A stretch of 64,000 nt of DNA from Microvirga lotononidis (GCF_034627025.1 NZ_CP141048.1:2182001-2246000), one strand, 5' to 3'. Shown: positions 11,155 through 20,886, counted from the stretch's first letter. The notes: generated by a model not told the origin, from the sequence alone. A program made the numbers and translations.

Positions 11155-11862
11155 ATGCGCCTTCCGCCACCCGTCTCCTTCGACCCTTTGAGCCTGGACC
11201 TCCTGGCTCAGTCCCGCGAGAGCATCGCCGCCCGGCGCCATGCGGAGATCATGCGGGGCATGGCGGCCATTCACGCGGCGCTCGAGCCGAACAGCGGGGC
11301 TTCCAAGGCCCTCCTGGACCAGATCCGCACCGACCTTCGCGAGGCGCTCAGGCTCAAGGAAGAGCTCGACGCCATCACGGAATCGATCCAGCGCACCAAG
11401 CGGGAGATCGCGACCCTGCATTCGCATACGCCGGGTGGGCAGGTGACCAGCGTCACGGATGAATTAGGCGCCGTCGTTTCCGGTACGGAAGAGGCCACCA
11501 ACAGCATCCTGGCGGCGGCCGAGGAGATCGACGAGATCTCCGGGACACTCTCCGCACGTCTGTCCGGCGAGGACGCTGCGATGGCCCAGCGCATCTCCGA
11601 CAAGGTCATCACGATCTTCGAGGCCTGCAACTTCCAGGACATTACCGGCCAGCGCATCAGCAAGGTCGTCGGCTCGATGAAGTTCATCGAGGAGCGCGTG
11701 ACCCAGATGGCGCATATCTGGGGTGGGCTGGAGAGCTTCAACGACGTGGACGCCTTCCAGATGCCGGAGCGGGAAGGGGACGAAGCCCTGCTGAACGGAC
11801 CGGCCCTCGACAGCGATCCCAACCGCACCTCCCAGGATGCCATCGACGCCCTTTTCGGCTGA
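11155..11862 (+). CDS. cheZ: Chemotaxis protein phosphatase CheZ
   Basis: A 235-residue helical protein that dephosphorylates CheY-P. The catalytic segment EACNFQDITGQRISK aligns with the CheZ motif; D162 and Q166 would be the counterparts of the known catalytic Asp and Gln in E. coli CheZ. The protein ends SQDAIDALFG, like the C-terminal CheY-binding peptide of CheZ. The middle is a long helical hairpin. It directly follows cheY and is followed by a terminator. Confidence 0.9.
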   Translation: MRLPPPVSFDPLSLDLLAQSRESIAARRHAEIMRGMAAIHAALEPNSGASKALLDQIRTDLREALRLKEELDAITESIQRTKREIATLHSHTPGGQVTSVTDELGAVVSGTEEATNSILAAAEEIDEISGTLSARLSGEDAAMAQRISDKVITIFEACNFQDITGQRISKVVGSMKFIEERVTQMAHIWGGLESFNDVDAFQMPEREGDEALLNGPALDSDPNRTSQDAIDALFG

Positions 11863-11887
11863 CCAGACCGGTCCCCGAAGCCAATCG

Positions 11888-11915
11888 AAGCCCGGCCATG
11901 GTGCCGGGCTTTTTG
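11888..11915 (+). terminator. Rho-independent terminator of cheY-cheZ
   Basis: Stem aagcccggc / gccgggctt with T5 tail. Nearly identical in sequence to the hairpin at 10608-10634. Confidence 0.85.
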
Positions 11916-11941
11916 CTTTCGCCACTCCCGACAGCGCAAAC

Positions 11942-11969
11942 AAAAAGCCCGCCGGTGAGGCGGGCTTTC
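11942..11969 (-). terminator. Rho-independent terminator of the L,D-transpeptidase gene
   Basis: Ten-base-pair stem aaagcccgcc / ggcgggcttt with T run on the minus strand, about 25 bp beyond the stop. It sits back to back with the cheZ terminator. Confidence 0.85.
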
Positions 11970-11994
11970 GCATCTCAAGCCTGAGGCAAGCGGG

Positions 11995-13284
11995 TCAGTT
12001 CGCCGCCGCCACGTTGACGGCCGTGGAAGCCTGTGCCCGCTTCTGGGGCACGGTCTTTGCGGCCGGTGCCGCCTTGCCGGGGACCGGGGCGACCTGGACT
12101 GTCTCGGCCACAGGCCGGGCGTCCGAGGTGCTGAACAGATCGGACACGCCGCTGAACATCTTCTTGTAGAAGGGTGTCTCCTGCGACGATGCCGTGGCAG
12201 CCGCTGCGGCTGCGACTGGCGCGGTCTGCTGGGTCACCGCCACACGGCTTCCGGCCTGACGGGTCTCAGGCTGCGCGGCGGGGACTTCCTTCATCGACGC
12301 GAAGGCGAGCGCGGTCGACGGCGTGTCGATCTTCTCGCGACCGCTGTCGTCGAGCGCGATCTGCTGCGGACCCGAGGAAATGCCCTCGGTTCGGCTCACG
12401 AATCCGAGCTTGCTGTCGGACACGCCCGACGCGCTGGCCAGGGCGGCCCGGAAGGATTCGTGCGTGTCGCCGTCGTTGTAGACGAGCTTGATCGGCTTTT
12501 CGCCCTTGGCGACCAGCTCGGCCACCTCCTGCTCGTCGTGACGCTGTTTCTGCGCCACGGCGGCCACCGTGCTTTCATCCGCGTTGAAGACGTAGCGGTG
12601 GTTGGCGACGGCCACGCGCAGCTCCTCCTTCGACACGTCGAAGGTGTCGGAGCCTTCCTTCAGGTTCTTCCAGAAGCCGATATTCGCGTCGAGCCGGTGC
12701 TTGGCCAGGTTCTCGGCCGTCATCCGGAACGGGTAGGACTGGAACTGGAAGCTGCGCTGACCGGCGCCGAGGGCCTCGCGAGCGATGGCGTAGATCTCGG
12801 CGATGTTCTGATCCGTCATGGCGAAGCAGCCGCGCGAGGAGCACGCGCCATGGACCATGATGTCGCCGCCGTTACGGCCGAAGGACCGGTCGTAGGCGTT
12901 CGGATAGCCGGTATCGAACGACAGGTAATAGGCCGAGTTCGGGTTCATCTGGGCCGGCGTGACCGAGTAGAAGCCTTCCGGCACCTGACGGTCGCCCTCG
13001 CGGGTCTTGGGGCCGAGCTGGCCCGACCAGCGGCAGATGGGATAGGTCTTGAGGAGCGCGTACTTCCCGTTGGAGCCGCGCTTCCAAACCTCCAGCTCCG
13101 ATTCCTTCTTATAGGCCCGGACCAGGATAGGGTCTTCCTTGGACATGCCCTTCGTGGACATCAGCGCCATCGTGGCCGGTGGAATCGGAACGAGATGTCG
13201 TGTGGAGCCACGGGAAAGCTGGTCGTCCTGACAGGCAGCAAGCGCGAGCACCAGGCTCGCGGCCAATGCAAAACGCTTCATCAT
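11995..13284 (-). CDS. Lipoprotein L,D-transpeptidase / YafK-type (YkuD domain)
   Basis: A 429-residue lipoprotein; the signal peptide ends in the lipobox LALAAC with C18 lipidated. The YkuD domain spans about residues 55-190. The catalytic motif is HGACSSRGCFAM with H145 and nucleophile C153, closest to the YafK/DpaA branch, whose E. coli member cleaves Braun lipoprotein from peptidoglycan. A long Ala/Pro/Thr-rich tail of about 200 residues follows and has no recognised fold. Two adjacent ATG codons (13284, 13281) could serve as start. It probably acts on the periplasmic face of the wall. Confidence 0.88.
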   Translation of the reverse strand: MMKRFALAASLVLALAACQDDQLSRGSTRHLVPIPPATMALMSTKGMSKEDPILVRAYKKESELEVWKRGSNGKYALLKTYPICRWSGQLGPKTREGDRQVPEGFYSVTPAQMNPNSAYYLSFDTGYPNAYDRSFGRNGGDIMVHGACSSRGCFAMTDQNIAEIYAIAREALGAGQRSFQFQSYPFRMTAENLAKHRLDANIGFWKNLKEGSDTFDVSKEELRVAVANHRYVFNADESTVAAVAQKQRHDEQEVAELVAKGEKPIKLVYNDGDTHESFRAALASASGVSDSKLGFVSRTEGISSGPQQIALDDSGREKIDTPSTALAFASMKEVPAAQPETRQAGSRVAVTQQTAPVAAAAAATASSQETPFYKKMFSGVSDLFSTSDARPVAETVQVAPVPGKAAPAAKTVPQKRAQASTAVNVAAAN

Positions 13285-13499
13285 GGGGGACCCCGCAATT
13301 TTTGATCTGCCCGGCGTCTGTGCCGTTCAGTTCCCCTTTAACCCCTAAATCGTTAGCCTTAACTGGTCCTTACTGCAAGCGGAGCCGTAATGGAGTTATG
13401 CTGAATCGGAGGTAAAAGACCCGCCTGCGAGAGGCTTCGGCACCGCTCATCGGAGGGGTGCCTGTCTCTTCCGGGGTAAAGGGAGAACCGTCAAAGGAA

Positions 13500-13521
13500 C
13501 CCGCCCGGGGAGCCGGGCGGG
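13500..13521 (-). terminator. Rho-independent terminator of accA
   Basis: Nine-base-pair stem cccgcccgg / ccgggcggg with a 4-nt loop; moderate T content (GTTCCTTTG) follows on the minus strand. It lies 22 bp after the accA stop. Confidence 0.7.
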
Positions 13522-13542
13522 CGCGAAACCGGACGAGTCGAA

Positions 13543-14496
13543 TTAGAGTTTCCGACCGATATTGAGGAACTTGTCGGCGCGATGGTCGCGGATCTCGGCC
13601 GGCCCCATGTTGCCGAGATCCTGCAGGGCTTCCTCGATGGCGTTGCCGGCGGCCTGGATGGTCGCCTGCGGATCCCGGTGCGCACCGCCCACCGGCTCCG
13701 TGACGATACCGTCGATGATGCCGAGACGCAGGAGGTCCTGGGCCGTGATCTTCATGTTGGTGGCCGCGTCCTGGGCACGGGCGGCATCGCGCCAGAGAAT
13801 CGAGGCTGCGCCTTCCGGAGAGATCACGCTGTAGATCGCATGCTCCAGCATCAGCACCTTGTTGGCCGTGGCGATGGCGATGGCGCCGCCGGAACCGCCT
13901 TCGCCGATCACGATGGAGACGTTCGGCACGCCGAGGGCGAGCTGCATCTCGGTCGAGCGGGCGATGGCCTCGGCCTGACCGCGCTCCTCCGCCTCGATGC
14001 CGGGATAGGCGCCGGCAGTGTCCACGAAGGAGAGGACGGGGAGGCCGAACCGATCGGCCATCTCCATCAGGCGCACGGCCTTGCGGTAGCCTTCGGGGCG
14101 GGCCATGCCGAAATTGTGCCGGATGCGGGTCTCGGTGTTGTGGCCCTTCTCCTGGCCCATCACGCAGACGGGCTGGCCGCGGAAACGGCCGAAACCGCCG
14201 ACGATGGCCTCGTCCTCGGCGAACTTGCGGTCGCCGGCGAGCGGGGTGAACTCGGTGATGAGACCGGCGCAGTAATCGATGAAATGCGGGCGCTGCGGAT
14301 GGCGCGCCACCAGGGTCTTCTGCCAGGGCGTGAGCTTGGCATAGAGCTCCTTCAGGGCGTCGGCGGCCTTGACCTCCAGCCGGGAGATGTCGTCGGTGAT
14401 GGAGACGGCGTCCCGGTTCTCGCCGAGGGCGCGGAGCTCCTCGACCTTGGCTTCCAGCTCGGCGACGGGCTTTTCGAAATCGAGATAACTGCGCAT
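13543..14496 (-). CDS. accA: Acetyl-CoA carboxylase carboxyltransferase subunit alpha
   Basis: A 317-residue subunit of the carboxyltransferase that, with AccD, forms malonyl-CoA for fatty-acid synthesis. Family hallmarks are the N-terminal [18 protein letters not shown] helix, [31 protein letters not shown] and [16 protein letters not shown]. Full length, start at ATG 14496. It lies 82 bp downstream of a methyltransferase gene on the same strand. Confidence 0.98.
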   Translation of the reverse strand: MRSYLDFEKPVAELEAKVEELRALGENRDAVSITDDISRLEVKAADALKELYAKLTPWQKTLVARHPQRPHFIDYCAGLITEFTPLAGDRKFAEDEAIVGGFGRFRGQPVCVMGQEKGHNTETRIRHNFGMARPEGYRKAVRLMEMADRFGLPVLSFVDTAGAYPGIEAEERGQAEAIARSTEMQLALGVPNVSIVIGEGGSGGAIAIATANKVLMLEHAIYSVISPEGAASILWRDAARAQDAATNMKITAQDLLRLGIIDGIVTEPVGGAHRDPQATIQAAGNAIEEALQDLGNMGPAEIRDHRADKFLNIGRKL

Positions 14497-14578
14497 CAGA
14501 CTCTATGAACATGAAGGCCGGCGTGACCGGATAGCCCTGCCGAAGCGGGCCGGACACTGGCGTTTTGGAGGACTCAAG

Positions 14579-15373
14579 TCAAGTTGAGCCCTGTCTTACT
14601 CCCGTAAAACCCGGCGGAATCAAGGACGCCGGCGTCATTCGCGAGGCCGGGGCGGCCGGCGCCGGGACGAAAACGGGCGAGAGGCGGCGGGAGCGGCGCA
14701 CCGTATGGACGGCTCCCGGCCGATAGAGCTGCTTCGTCGCCTCCACGATGTGAAGGCCCGCGAAGGGCAGCGAGAACCCGGCGCCGACCCGTTCCCAGGC
14801 CTGGGCGGTCTGGAGCAGGAAGCGGTTGCGCAAAGGCGGGACGTAGAGGGTCTCCGCCCAGCCTTCGGGGGAGAACCAGGTCTGTCTCATCAGGCTTTTG
14901 AGCTGCGAGCGGCTGTAGGGCTGCCCATAGCCGAAAGGGGTCGTGTCCATGCGCGCCCACAGGCCGCGCCGGTTGGGAGCCACCAGGATGATCCGCCCGC
15001 CCGGGGTGAGAATGCGCCAGATCTCGTGCAGGAGCTCGCTCGGGCTCTCCACCGTCTCCAGGGCGTGGACTACGAGGACGCGGTCGATGGAGGCGTCGGG
15101 CAGGGGCATCATCAGCGGATCGACGAGCGCCGAAGCCGAGGCACCGGTCCTGGGCCAGTTCACCACGCCCTGGTTCGCCGGCATGAAAGCCAGCGTCCGC
15201 TCGCTTTCGCCCTTTACGTCTGAGAGATAGGGGGGCGCATAGCCGAGGCCGAGCACGCGCAGGCCCGTGAGCGGACCCCAGAACCGGTCGATGGCGCGTC
15301 CGACGAATCGGCGCGTCACGGCTCCCAAGGGGCTGGCGTAAAAGCCGCGCAGATCGGTGATGTCGATGCTCAT
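14579..15373 (-). CDS. Class I SAM-dependent methyltransferase
   Basis: A 264-residue methyltransferase type 11 protein. The Rossmann core shows GLRVLGLGYAPPYL (motif I), DRVLVVHALETVESP and GGRIILVAPNRRGLWARMD. The last 40 residues are Pro/Ala/Arg-rich and look disordered. Substrate unknown. It is divergent from gloB with 114 bp between, a pairing often seen in alphaproteobacteria. Confidence 0.88.
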   Translation of the reverse strand: MSIDITDLRGFYASPLGAVTRRFVGRAIDRFWGPLTGLRVLGLGYAPPYLSDVKGESERTLAFMPANQGVVNWPRTGASASALVDPLMMPLPDASIDRVLVVHALETVESPSELLHEIWRILTPGGRIILVAPNRRGLWARMDTTPFGYGQPYSRSQLKSLMRQTWFSPEGWAETLYVPPLRNRFLLQTAQAWERVGAGFSLPFAGLHIVEATKQLYRPGAVHTVRRSRRLSPVFVPAPAAPASRMTPASLIPPGFTGVRQGST

Positions 15374-15487
15374 GGCCTCAACAGGATGCCTCTCGATCCC
15401 GTCCGCAAGGGATTGCGGGCTCCGGGTCTGGTTTCACGGGCCGACTGTTCCATGATAGCTCAGAACACATCAAGACAAGGTGCCTCG

Positions 15488-16255
15488 ATGTCCGCCCAGA
15501 TCCACGCCTTTCTCTGCCTCAAGGACAATATCGGTGTTCTGGTCCGCGATCCCAATACGGGAGCCTGCGCGGCCATCGATGCGCCGGAGGAGGGGGCCAT
15601 TCTGGCGGCTCTCGCCCAGACCGGGTGGCAGCTCACCGACATCCTCGTCACGCACCGTCACGGCGATCACGTGGAGGGCGTGGAGCCTCTGAAGCGCCGC
15701 ACGGGCTGCCGGGTCGTGGCCCCGGTCAAGGCACGCGAGGCGGTGCCGTCCGCCGATGCCTATGTGCGCGAGGGCGACACGGTGCATGTGGGCGGCCTTC
15801 AGGCGCATGTCTGGGAGACACCGGGCCATTGCCTCGACCACGTCTCCTACTGGTTCGCGGCGGATCGGGCGCTGTTCGCGGGCGACACCCTCTTCACCCT
15901 CGGCTGCGGGCGGATGTTCGAGGGAACCTACGCGGAGTTCTGGGCCACGCTCCAGCGTCTCGCTTCCCTGCCGGACGAGGCGCGGGTCTATTGCGGACAC
16001 GATTACACGCTGTCCAATGCGCGTTTCGCGCTCGCCGCCGACCCGGACAACGAGGCTCTGAAGGCACGGGCGGCGGAGGCGGAAAAAGCCAAGACGCAGG
16101 GCCGTTTCCTCGTGCCGACGACCATCGCTCAGGAGAAGGCCACCAACCCTTTTTTACGGGCCGGGGAGCCTGCGCTCGCGAAATCCGTTCATAAGGAAGG
16201 AGCCTCGCCCGTGGAGGTGTTTCAGGCCTTGCGCGAATGGAAGAACGGGTTCTGA
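15488..16255 (+). CDS. gloB: Hydroxyacylglutathione hydrolase (glyoxalase II)
   Basis: A 255-residue binuclear-metal hydrolase that splits S-D-lactoylglutathione to D-lactate and glutathione in methylglyoxal detoxification. The metallo-beta-lactamase signature THRHGDH has H56, H58, D60 and H61; further ligands are in TPGHCLDH, FAGDTLF and CGHDYT. The C-terminal HAGH-type domain with the ATNPFLR substrate-binding segment confirms glyoxalase II. ATG 15488 follows AAGGTG; an in-frame ATG at 15455 would add 11 residues. Confidence 0.96.
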   Translation: MSAQIHAFLCLKDNIGVLVRDPNTGACAAIDAPEEGAILAALAQTGWQLTDILVTHRHGDHVEGVEPLKRRTGCRVVAPVKAREAVPSADAYVREGDTVHVGGLQAHVWETPGHCLDHVSYWFAADRALFAGDTLFTLGCGRMFEGTYAEFWATLQRLASLPDEARVYCGHDYTLSNARFALAADPDNEALKARAAEAEKAKTQGRFLVPTTIAQEKATNPFLRAGEPALAKSVHKEGASPVEVFQALREWKNGF

Positions 16256-16288
16256 TGAAGGCATGACCTTACGGGAGCCGACAGCCTC

Positions 16289-17053
16289 ATGAACGACCAC
16301 AGCCTCATCATCGGACTCGAGAGCCGTCTCCTGAACGCCTGGCCCTCGTTCGATTATCAGCTCTACGACGGCTGGGTCCTCCGTCTTGCGAACGGCTATT
16401 CCAAGCGCGCCAATTCCGCGACGCCCTTCCGGCCGGATATCGGCCTCGACGACGAGCTGCTCGACTACATGATCGGACGCTTCGTGGAGGCCAACGTGCG
16501 TCCCACCTTCCGCCTCAACGGGGTGGAGGCGCCCCAGGTGGACGAGTTGCTGAAGGAGCGGGGCTTCAAGGAGATCGAGCCGACGCATGTCCTCACGGTT
16601 CCGATCAAGGCCGGCGATTGCGAGAGCGATCCGGAAGTGAGTCTCGAGCCTCAGGCGTCCAAGCGCTGGGTGCGGGCGGCGGCGGAATCCTACGGCGGCG
16701 ATAAGGCCGATGACGAGACCCTGATGAGGATCGTTTCGCGGATCCGTCAGAAGACGGCATACGCCACCTTAAGCCTCGACGAGCGGCCCGTAGCCTGGGG
16801 CCTGGGCGTCGTGGAGCGCGGCTATGTCGGCCTCTACGACATCGTGGTTGCGCCGGATCTGCGGGGCATCGGCCTGGGACGCCGCGTGGTGGCGAGCCTC
16901 ATCGCCTGGGGCTGCCGGGAGGGCGCGCATACAGCCTACCTCCAGGTGCGCGAGGAAAATGAGATCGCCCGCGCGCTCTATGGCACGCTCGGCTTCGAGA
17001 CCGCCTATCGCTACACCCACCGGGTCATGCCGGGACGTTCCTCTTCGGTGTGA
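16289..17053 (+). CDS. GNAT-family N-acetyltransferase
   Basis: A 254-residue protein with a C-terminal GNAT domain (about residues 125-250). The acetyl-CoA pyrophosphate loop is VVAPDLRGIGLGRRVV, followed by YLQVREENEIARALYGTLGFETAYRYTHR split by a short linker. The N-terminal half lacks a clear motif and may be a diverged second GNAT fold. Acceptor unknown. Its last 29 bp overlap the end of the convergent EamA gene. Confidence 0.88.
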   Translation: MNDHSLIIGLESRLLNAWPSFDYQLYDGWVLRLANGYSKRANSATPFRPDIGLDDELLDYMIGRFVEANVRPTFRLNGVEAPQVDELLKERGFKEIEPTHVLTVPIKAGDCESDPEVSLEPQASKRWVRAAAESYGGDKADDETLMRIVSRIRQKTAYATLSLDERPVAWGLGVVERGYVGLYDIVVAPDLRGIGLGRRVVASLIAWGCREGAHTAYLQVREENEIARALYGTLGFETAYRYTHRVMPGRSSSV

Positions 17054-17900
17054 GAGTCGCGACCAGGGCGCCGGCCACGATGAGGCCGCAGGCGAGGGCG
17101 AGCGTCAGGGTGGGCTCCGCGTAGCCGGCCACCACCAGCAGCAGGGTCGACAGGACCGGCGTCGCATAGGAGGCGACGCCGAGGAAGCGGATGTCGCCGC
17201 GCTTCATGCCGATGTCCCATACATAGAAGGCCGCCCCCACGGGGCCGAGGCCGAGCGCCAGGAGCGCGAGCCATTGCGTCGTCGTCTCGGGCCAGACCGT
17301 GGTTTCGAAGGCCAGGTGGCAGACGAGGCTCAGGAGCGAGGTCATGAGGCAGAAGCCCGCCACCGCATCGGTCGGCACCTGGCCGAAACGGCGGGAAAGC
17401 ACCGAATAGCCTGCCCAGACGAAGGCGGCCACGAAGGCGCAGACGTAGCCCGGCATGTATTCGGCGCGAGCATCGAAGGCCCCGCGCCCGGCGATGAGCG
17501 TGATGACGCCGGCAAAACCGAGCAATGCCCCCAGGATGTGCGCCCGCCGCAGATGCTCGCCGGGCAGCAGCGAGGAGAACAGGACGATCAGCAAAGGCCA
17601 GAGATAGTTGATCAGGCCCGACTCGGCCGGCGGCGCCCAGCGCAGGGCGGCGAAATAGAGCGCGTGGTAGCCGAACAGACCGCCGATTCCCAAGGCCCAG
17701 ACGACAGGCTTCTGGCGCAGGGCCTTGAGCCCCTGAGGCCGCACGATCCAGCTCCCCACGCCCACCAGTCCGCCGATGAGGAACGTCATGGCGTTGAGCT
17801 GGAACGGCGGGATCGTGCCGGTCGCCGCCGTGAACAGGGCGAGCATGGACCAGAGCAGGATGGCGATGAGGCCGATGGAGGTGGCGGTGCGAGTCGTCAT
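17025..17900 (-). CDS. EamA/DMT-family transporter, YddG-like
   Basis: An integral membrane protein of 291 residues with about ten hydrophobic segments arranged as two EamA repeats. The sequence (LLWSMLALFT near the start, LFGYHALYFAALRWAPP, GPVGAAFYVWDIGMKRGD) resembles the aromatic-amino-acid exporter YddG, so export of amino acids or similar metabolites is likely but not proven. The ATG at 17900 is preceded by TAGGTGG; a GTG nine bases upstream is the alternative. Convergent overlap of 29 bp with the GNAT gene. Confidence 0.88.
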   Translation of the reverse strand: MTTRTATSIGLIAILLWSMLALFTAATGTIPPFQLNAMTFLIGGLVGVGSWIVRPQGLKALRQKPVVWALGIGGLFGYHALYFAALRWAPPAESGLINYLWPLLIVLFSSLLPGEHLRRAHILGALLGFAGVITLIAGRGAFDARAEYMPGYVCAFVAAFVWAGYSVLSRRFGQVPTDAVAGFCLMTSLLSLVCHLAFETTVWPETTTQWLALLALGLGPVGAAFYVWDIGMKRGDIRFLGVASYATPVLSTLLLVVAGYAEPTLTLALACGLIVAGALVATLTPKRNVPA

Positions 17901-17963
17901 GGCCGCCACCTACCATGTCTTCATCGAGGACGCGAAGGGCTGAAACGCGGCGGCCGGGAAATT

Positions 17964-18710
17964 CTAGTAGGTCGTGCGCCCGCCGCTCAGGTCGAAGGTG
18001 GCGGCCGTGGTGAAGGAGTTCTCCTCGGAGAGCATCCAGGCCACCATGGCGGCGATCTCGTGCAGCTCGGCGAAGCGGTCGCGCGGGATGCGCACGCGCA
18101 TGTATTCGATGAATTCCGGCGTCAGGGAATCCAGGATCTTCGTCTTGGCCGTCGTCGGCGTAATGCAGTTCACCGCGATGCCCGTCTTGGCCAGCTCCTT
18201 GCCCAGCGACTTGGTGAGGCCGATGATCCCGGCCTTGGCGGCACTGTAGGCGGCGAGGTTCGGGTTGCCTTCCTTCCCGGCGACCGAGGAAATGTTGACG
18301 ATGCGGCCGTAATCGTTCTCCTGCATGATCGGCACGATGGAGCGGCAGCAATTGAAGGTGCCGGTCAGGTTGACCTCGACGACGCTGCGCCACTCATCGA
18401 CGGAGTACTCGGCGAGAGGCTTGACCGGTCCCGTGATCCCGGCCCCGTTCACCAGGCCGTCGATGCGCCCGAACGCGGCGCGGGTCTGCTGCGCGGCGTG
18501 CTCCACCGACAGGCTGTCGGAGACGTCGACGCTCAGGCCGAGGCAATCCTTGGAGAGCGCAGCGGCACTGGTCTGGGAATCGTCGAGACGAAGATCCCAG
18601 ATGGCGACCCGGGCGCCCGACTGCACGAGGCGCTCGCCGATCGCATAGCCGATGCCGCGAGCTCCTCCCGTGATCACGACGGTTCGGCCCGCCATGTCGA
18701 TGCGGTTCAT
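17964..18710 (-). CDS. Short-chain dehydrogenase/reductase (FabG-like)
   Basis: A 248-residue NAD(P)-dependent oxidoreductase. Present are the cofactor loop GGARGIG, NGAG (NNAG variant), the serine in NISSVAG and the catalytic YSAAK. It resembles 3-oxoacyl-ACP reductases and sugar-acid dehydrogenases; the substrate is not evident. It runs in the same direction as phaB but is separated from it by a strong hairpin at 18746-18795, so it may be a separate unit. Confidence 0.9.
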   Translation of the reverse strand: MNRIDMAGRTVVITGGARGIGYAIGERLVQSGARVAIWDLRLDDSQTSAAALSKDCLGLSVDVSDSLSVEHAAQQTRAAFGRIDGLVNGAGITGPVKPLAEYSVDEWRSVVEVNLTGTFNCCRSIVPIMQENDYGRIVNISSVAGKEGNPNLAAYSAAKAGIIGLTKSLGKELAKTGIAVNCITPTTAKTKILDSLTPEFIEYMRVRIPRDRFAELHEIAAMVAWMLSEENSFTTAATFDLSGGRTTY

Positions 18711-18745
18711 GCCTCACATTCTCCGTATTGCAGGCAGGATAAGGC

Positions 18746-18795
18746 GCATCGTTCCGAAACCCGGCGCACAACAGGGGCCGGGTCCGGAACGATGC
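18746..18795 (-). terminator. Long imperfect hairpin after phaB
   Basis: gcatcgttccg-a-aacccgg pairs with ccgggtccggaacgatgc across a 13-nt loop. It directly follows phaB but has no T run. Its GCATCGTTC...GGAACGATGC arms resemble one half of the bipartite repeat, so it may be a solo half-element doubling as a terminator. Confidence 0.5.
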
Positions 18796-18803
18796 CGTGC
18801 GGA

Positions 18804-19529
18804 TCAGGCCATGTATTGGCCGCCGTTGACGGACAGGGTCGAGCCGGTGACGAAGCCGGCCTCGTCGGCGGCCAGGAAGAGCACGCTGCGGGCGATTTCC
18901 TCGGCCTCGCCGAGGCGACCGACGGGAATGAGCGGCAGGATCTTCGACTTGAGAACCTCTTCGGGGACGGCCTTCACCATTTCCGTGGCGATGTAGCCCG
19001 GCGCGATCACGTTGACCGTGACGCCCTTATTGGCATTCTCCTGCGCCAGGGCCTTGGCGAAGCCGATCACGCCCGCCTTTGCGGCGGAATAGTTCGCCTG
19101 TCCCATCTGGCCCTTCTGGCCGTTGATGGACGAGATGATGATGATGCGTCCGAAACCGCGCTCGCGCATGCCCTCGATCACGGGGCGCGTGCAGGTGAAC
19201 ATGGAATCGAGATTGGTGCGGATCACGGCGGACCACTGGTCGTAGCTCATCTTGTGGAACATGCCGTCGCGGGTGATGCCCGCATTGTTGACCAGGATGT
19301 CGACCGGGCCGAGTTCGGCTTGGACCGTCTTGATGCCGCTCTCGCACGATGCCGCATCGGAAACGTCGAACTTGAAGACCGGGATTCCGGTCTCCTGCTT
19401 GAATTGGTTGGCCGCTTCGTCATTGCCGCCGTAATTGGCGGCAACCCTATAGCCCGCGTCCTTCAAGCCTTTTGAAATCGCGGCACCGATGCCGCGGGTG
19501 CCGCCGGTGACCAATGCAACACGCGCCAT
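18804..19529 (-). CDS. phaB: Acetoacetyl-CoA reductase
   Basis: A 241-residue SDR that reduces acetoacetyl-CoA to (R)-3-hydroxybutyryl-CoA, using NADPH in characterised relatives, the second step of polyhydroxybutyrate synthesis. Motifs: GGTRGIG, NNAGITRD, and the PhaB-specific IISSINGQKGQMGQANYSAAK. The end SVNGGQYMA is typical. A good AAGGAA site precedes ATG 19529. It lies 178 bp downstream of phaA with a terminator-like hairpin between, so expression of the two may differ. Confidence 0.97.
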   Translation of the reverse strand: MARVALVTGGTRGIGAAISKGLKDAGYRVAANYGGNDEAANQFKQETGIPVFKFDVSDAASCESGIKTVQAELGPVDILVNNAGITRDGMFHKMSYDQWSAVIRTNLDSMFTCTRPVIEGMRERGFGRIIIISSINGQKGQMGQANYSAAKAGVIGFAKALAQENANKGVTVNVIAPGYIATEMVKAVPEEVLKSKILPLIPVGRLGEAEEIARSVLFLAADEAGFVTGSTLSVNGGQYMA

Positions 19530-19648
19530 GCTGTTTCCTTCCCAAGACCGTTCCCGTGCGGATCTCTCGAGGATCCATTCATTGTCAGGCGGCTCGATCC
19601 GAGCCTCCTGCAATATAGCTTAGGATATTTGACGGAACGGGAAAGAGA

Positions 19649-19673
19649 GAAGCTCCGGAATTTCCGGAGCTTC
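19649..19673 (-). terminator. Terminator-like hairpin between phaA and phaB
   Basis: Perfect ten-base-pair stem gaagctccgg / ccggagcttc with a 5-nt loop; TCTCTTTCCC follows on the minus strand. It probably ends or attenuates phaA transcription before phaB. Confidence 0.7.
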
Positions 19674-19707
19674 ATGACGTTTTAGCAGTTTGCGGGCTTC
19701 AGGCGGT

Positions 19708-20886
19708 TCAGCGCTCGAGGCACATGGCGACGCCCATGCCGCCGCCGATGCAGAGGGTGGCGAGACCCTTCTTGGCGTTGCGTCGGCCCATTTCGTGAAG
19801 CAGGGTCACGAGCACCCGGGCGCCCGACGCGCCAATCGGGTGGCCGATGGCGATGGCGCCGCCGTTCACGTTCACGATGGCCGGATCCCAGCCCATATCC
19901 TTGTTGACGGCGAGCGCCTGGGCGGCGAAGGCCTCGTTGGCCTCGACGAGTTCGAGGTCGGACACCTTCCAGCCAGCCTTCTCCAGCGCCTTGCGCGAGG
20001 ACGGGATCGGGCCCGTGCCCATGATGGCCGGATCCACGCCGGCGGTCGCCCAGGAGGCGATGCGGGCGAGCGGGGTCAGGCCGCGCTTCTCGGCCTCGGC
20101 CTCCGTCATCAGCACGATGGCGGCAGCACCGTCATTGATGCCCGAGGCGTTGCCGGCCGTCACCGTACCGTCCTTGGAGAAGGCGGGGCGGAGCTTGGCC
20201 AACGATTCGACCGTGGTGCCGGCGCGGATGTACTCGTCCTGGTCCACGACGATGTCCCCCTTGCGGGAGGAAATCGTCACAGGGGTGATCTCGTCCTTGA
20301 AGCGGCCTTCCTTCTGGGCGGCCTCCGCCTTGTTCTGGGAGCCGGTGGCGAACTGGTCCTGCTCCTCGCGGGTGAGCTGCCAGCGCTGGGCCACGTTCTC
20401 GGCGGTGTTGCCCATGTGGTAGCCGTGGAAGGCATCCATCAGGCCGTCCTTGAGCATGGTGTCCACGAGCTTGAAATCGCCCATCTTGGTGCCGGCCCGC
20501 ATATGGGCAGCGTGAGGCGCCAGCGACATGGATTCCTGTCCGCCCGCCACGATGATGGCGGCATCGCCGTTGGCGATCTGCTGCATGCCGATGGCGACCG
20601 TGCGCAGGCCCGAGCCGCAGAGCTGGTTGAGGCCCCAGGCAGTCTTTTCCTGCGGGACGCCCGCCGCCATGGCGGCTTGGCGGGCCGGGTTCTGGCCCTG
20701 GCCTGCGGTGAGGATCTGGCCGAGGATCACCTCGTCCACTTCTCCGCCTTCGACCTTGGCGCGCTCGAGGGCAGCCTTGATAGCGACGGCGCCGAGCTCA
20801 TGAGCCGGGGTATTGGCGAAGGCGCCGTTGAACGAGCCGACGGGGGTGCGTGCCGCGCCGACGATGACGATCCTATCTCCGGCCAT
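19708..20886 (-). CDS. phaA: Acetyl-CoA C-acetyltransferase (beta-ketothiolase)
   Basis: A 392-residue biosynthetic thiolase that condenses two acetyl-CoA to acetoacetyl-CoA. Active-site residues are visible: the acyl-accepting cysteine in [10 protein letters not shown], the histidine in [14 protein letters not shown] and the second cysteine in CIGGGMG. GAGGAGAGAGGA is a strong ribosome site before ATG 20886. Starts the PHB precursor pathway with phaB downstream and the regulator phaR divergent. Confidence 0.97.
   Translation of the reverse strand: MAGDRIVIVGAARTPVGSFNGAFANTPAHELGAVAIKAALERAKVEGGEVDEVILGQILTAGQGQNPARQAAMAAGVPQEKTAWGLNQLCGSGLRTVAIGMQQIANGDAAIIVAGGQESMSLAPHAAHMRAGTKMGDFKLVDTMLKDGLMDAFHGYHMGNTAENVAQRWQLTREEQDQFATGSQNKAEAAQKEGRFKDEITPVTISSRKGDIVVDQDEYIRAGTTVESLAKLRPAFSKDGTVTAGNASGINDGAAAIVLMTEAEAEKRGLTPLARIASWATAGVDPAIMGTGPIPSSRKALEKAGWKVSDLELVEANEAFAAQALAVNKDMGWDPAIVNVNGGAIAIGHPIGASGARVLVTLLHEMGRRNAKKGLATLCIGGGMGVAMCLER

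Noticed and set aside
16824..19475. 883-codon rightward frame across the EamA, SDR and phaB genes
   Set aside because: It reads through three clear genes on the other strand and is repetitive and charged without any domain.
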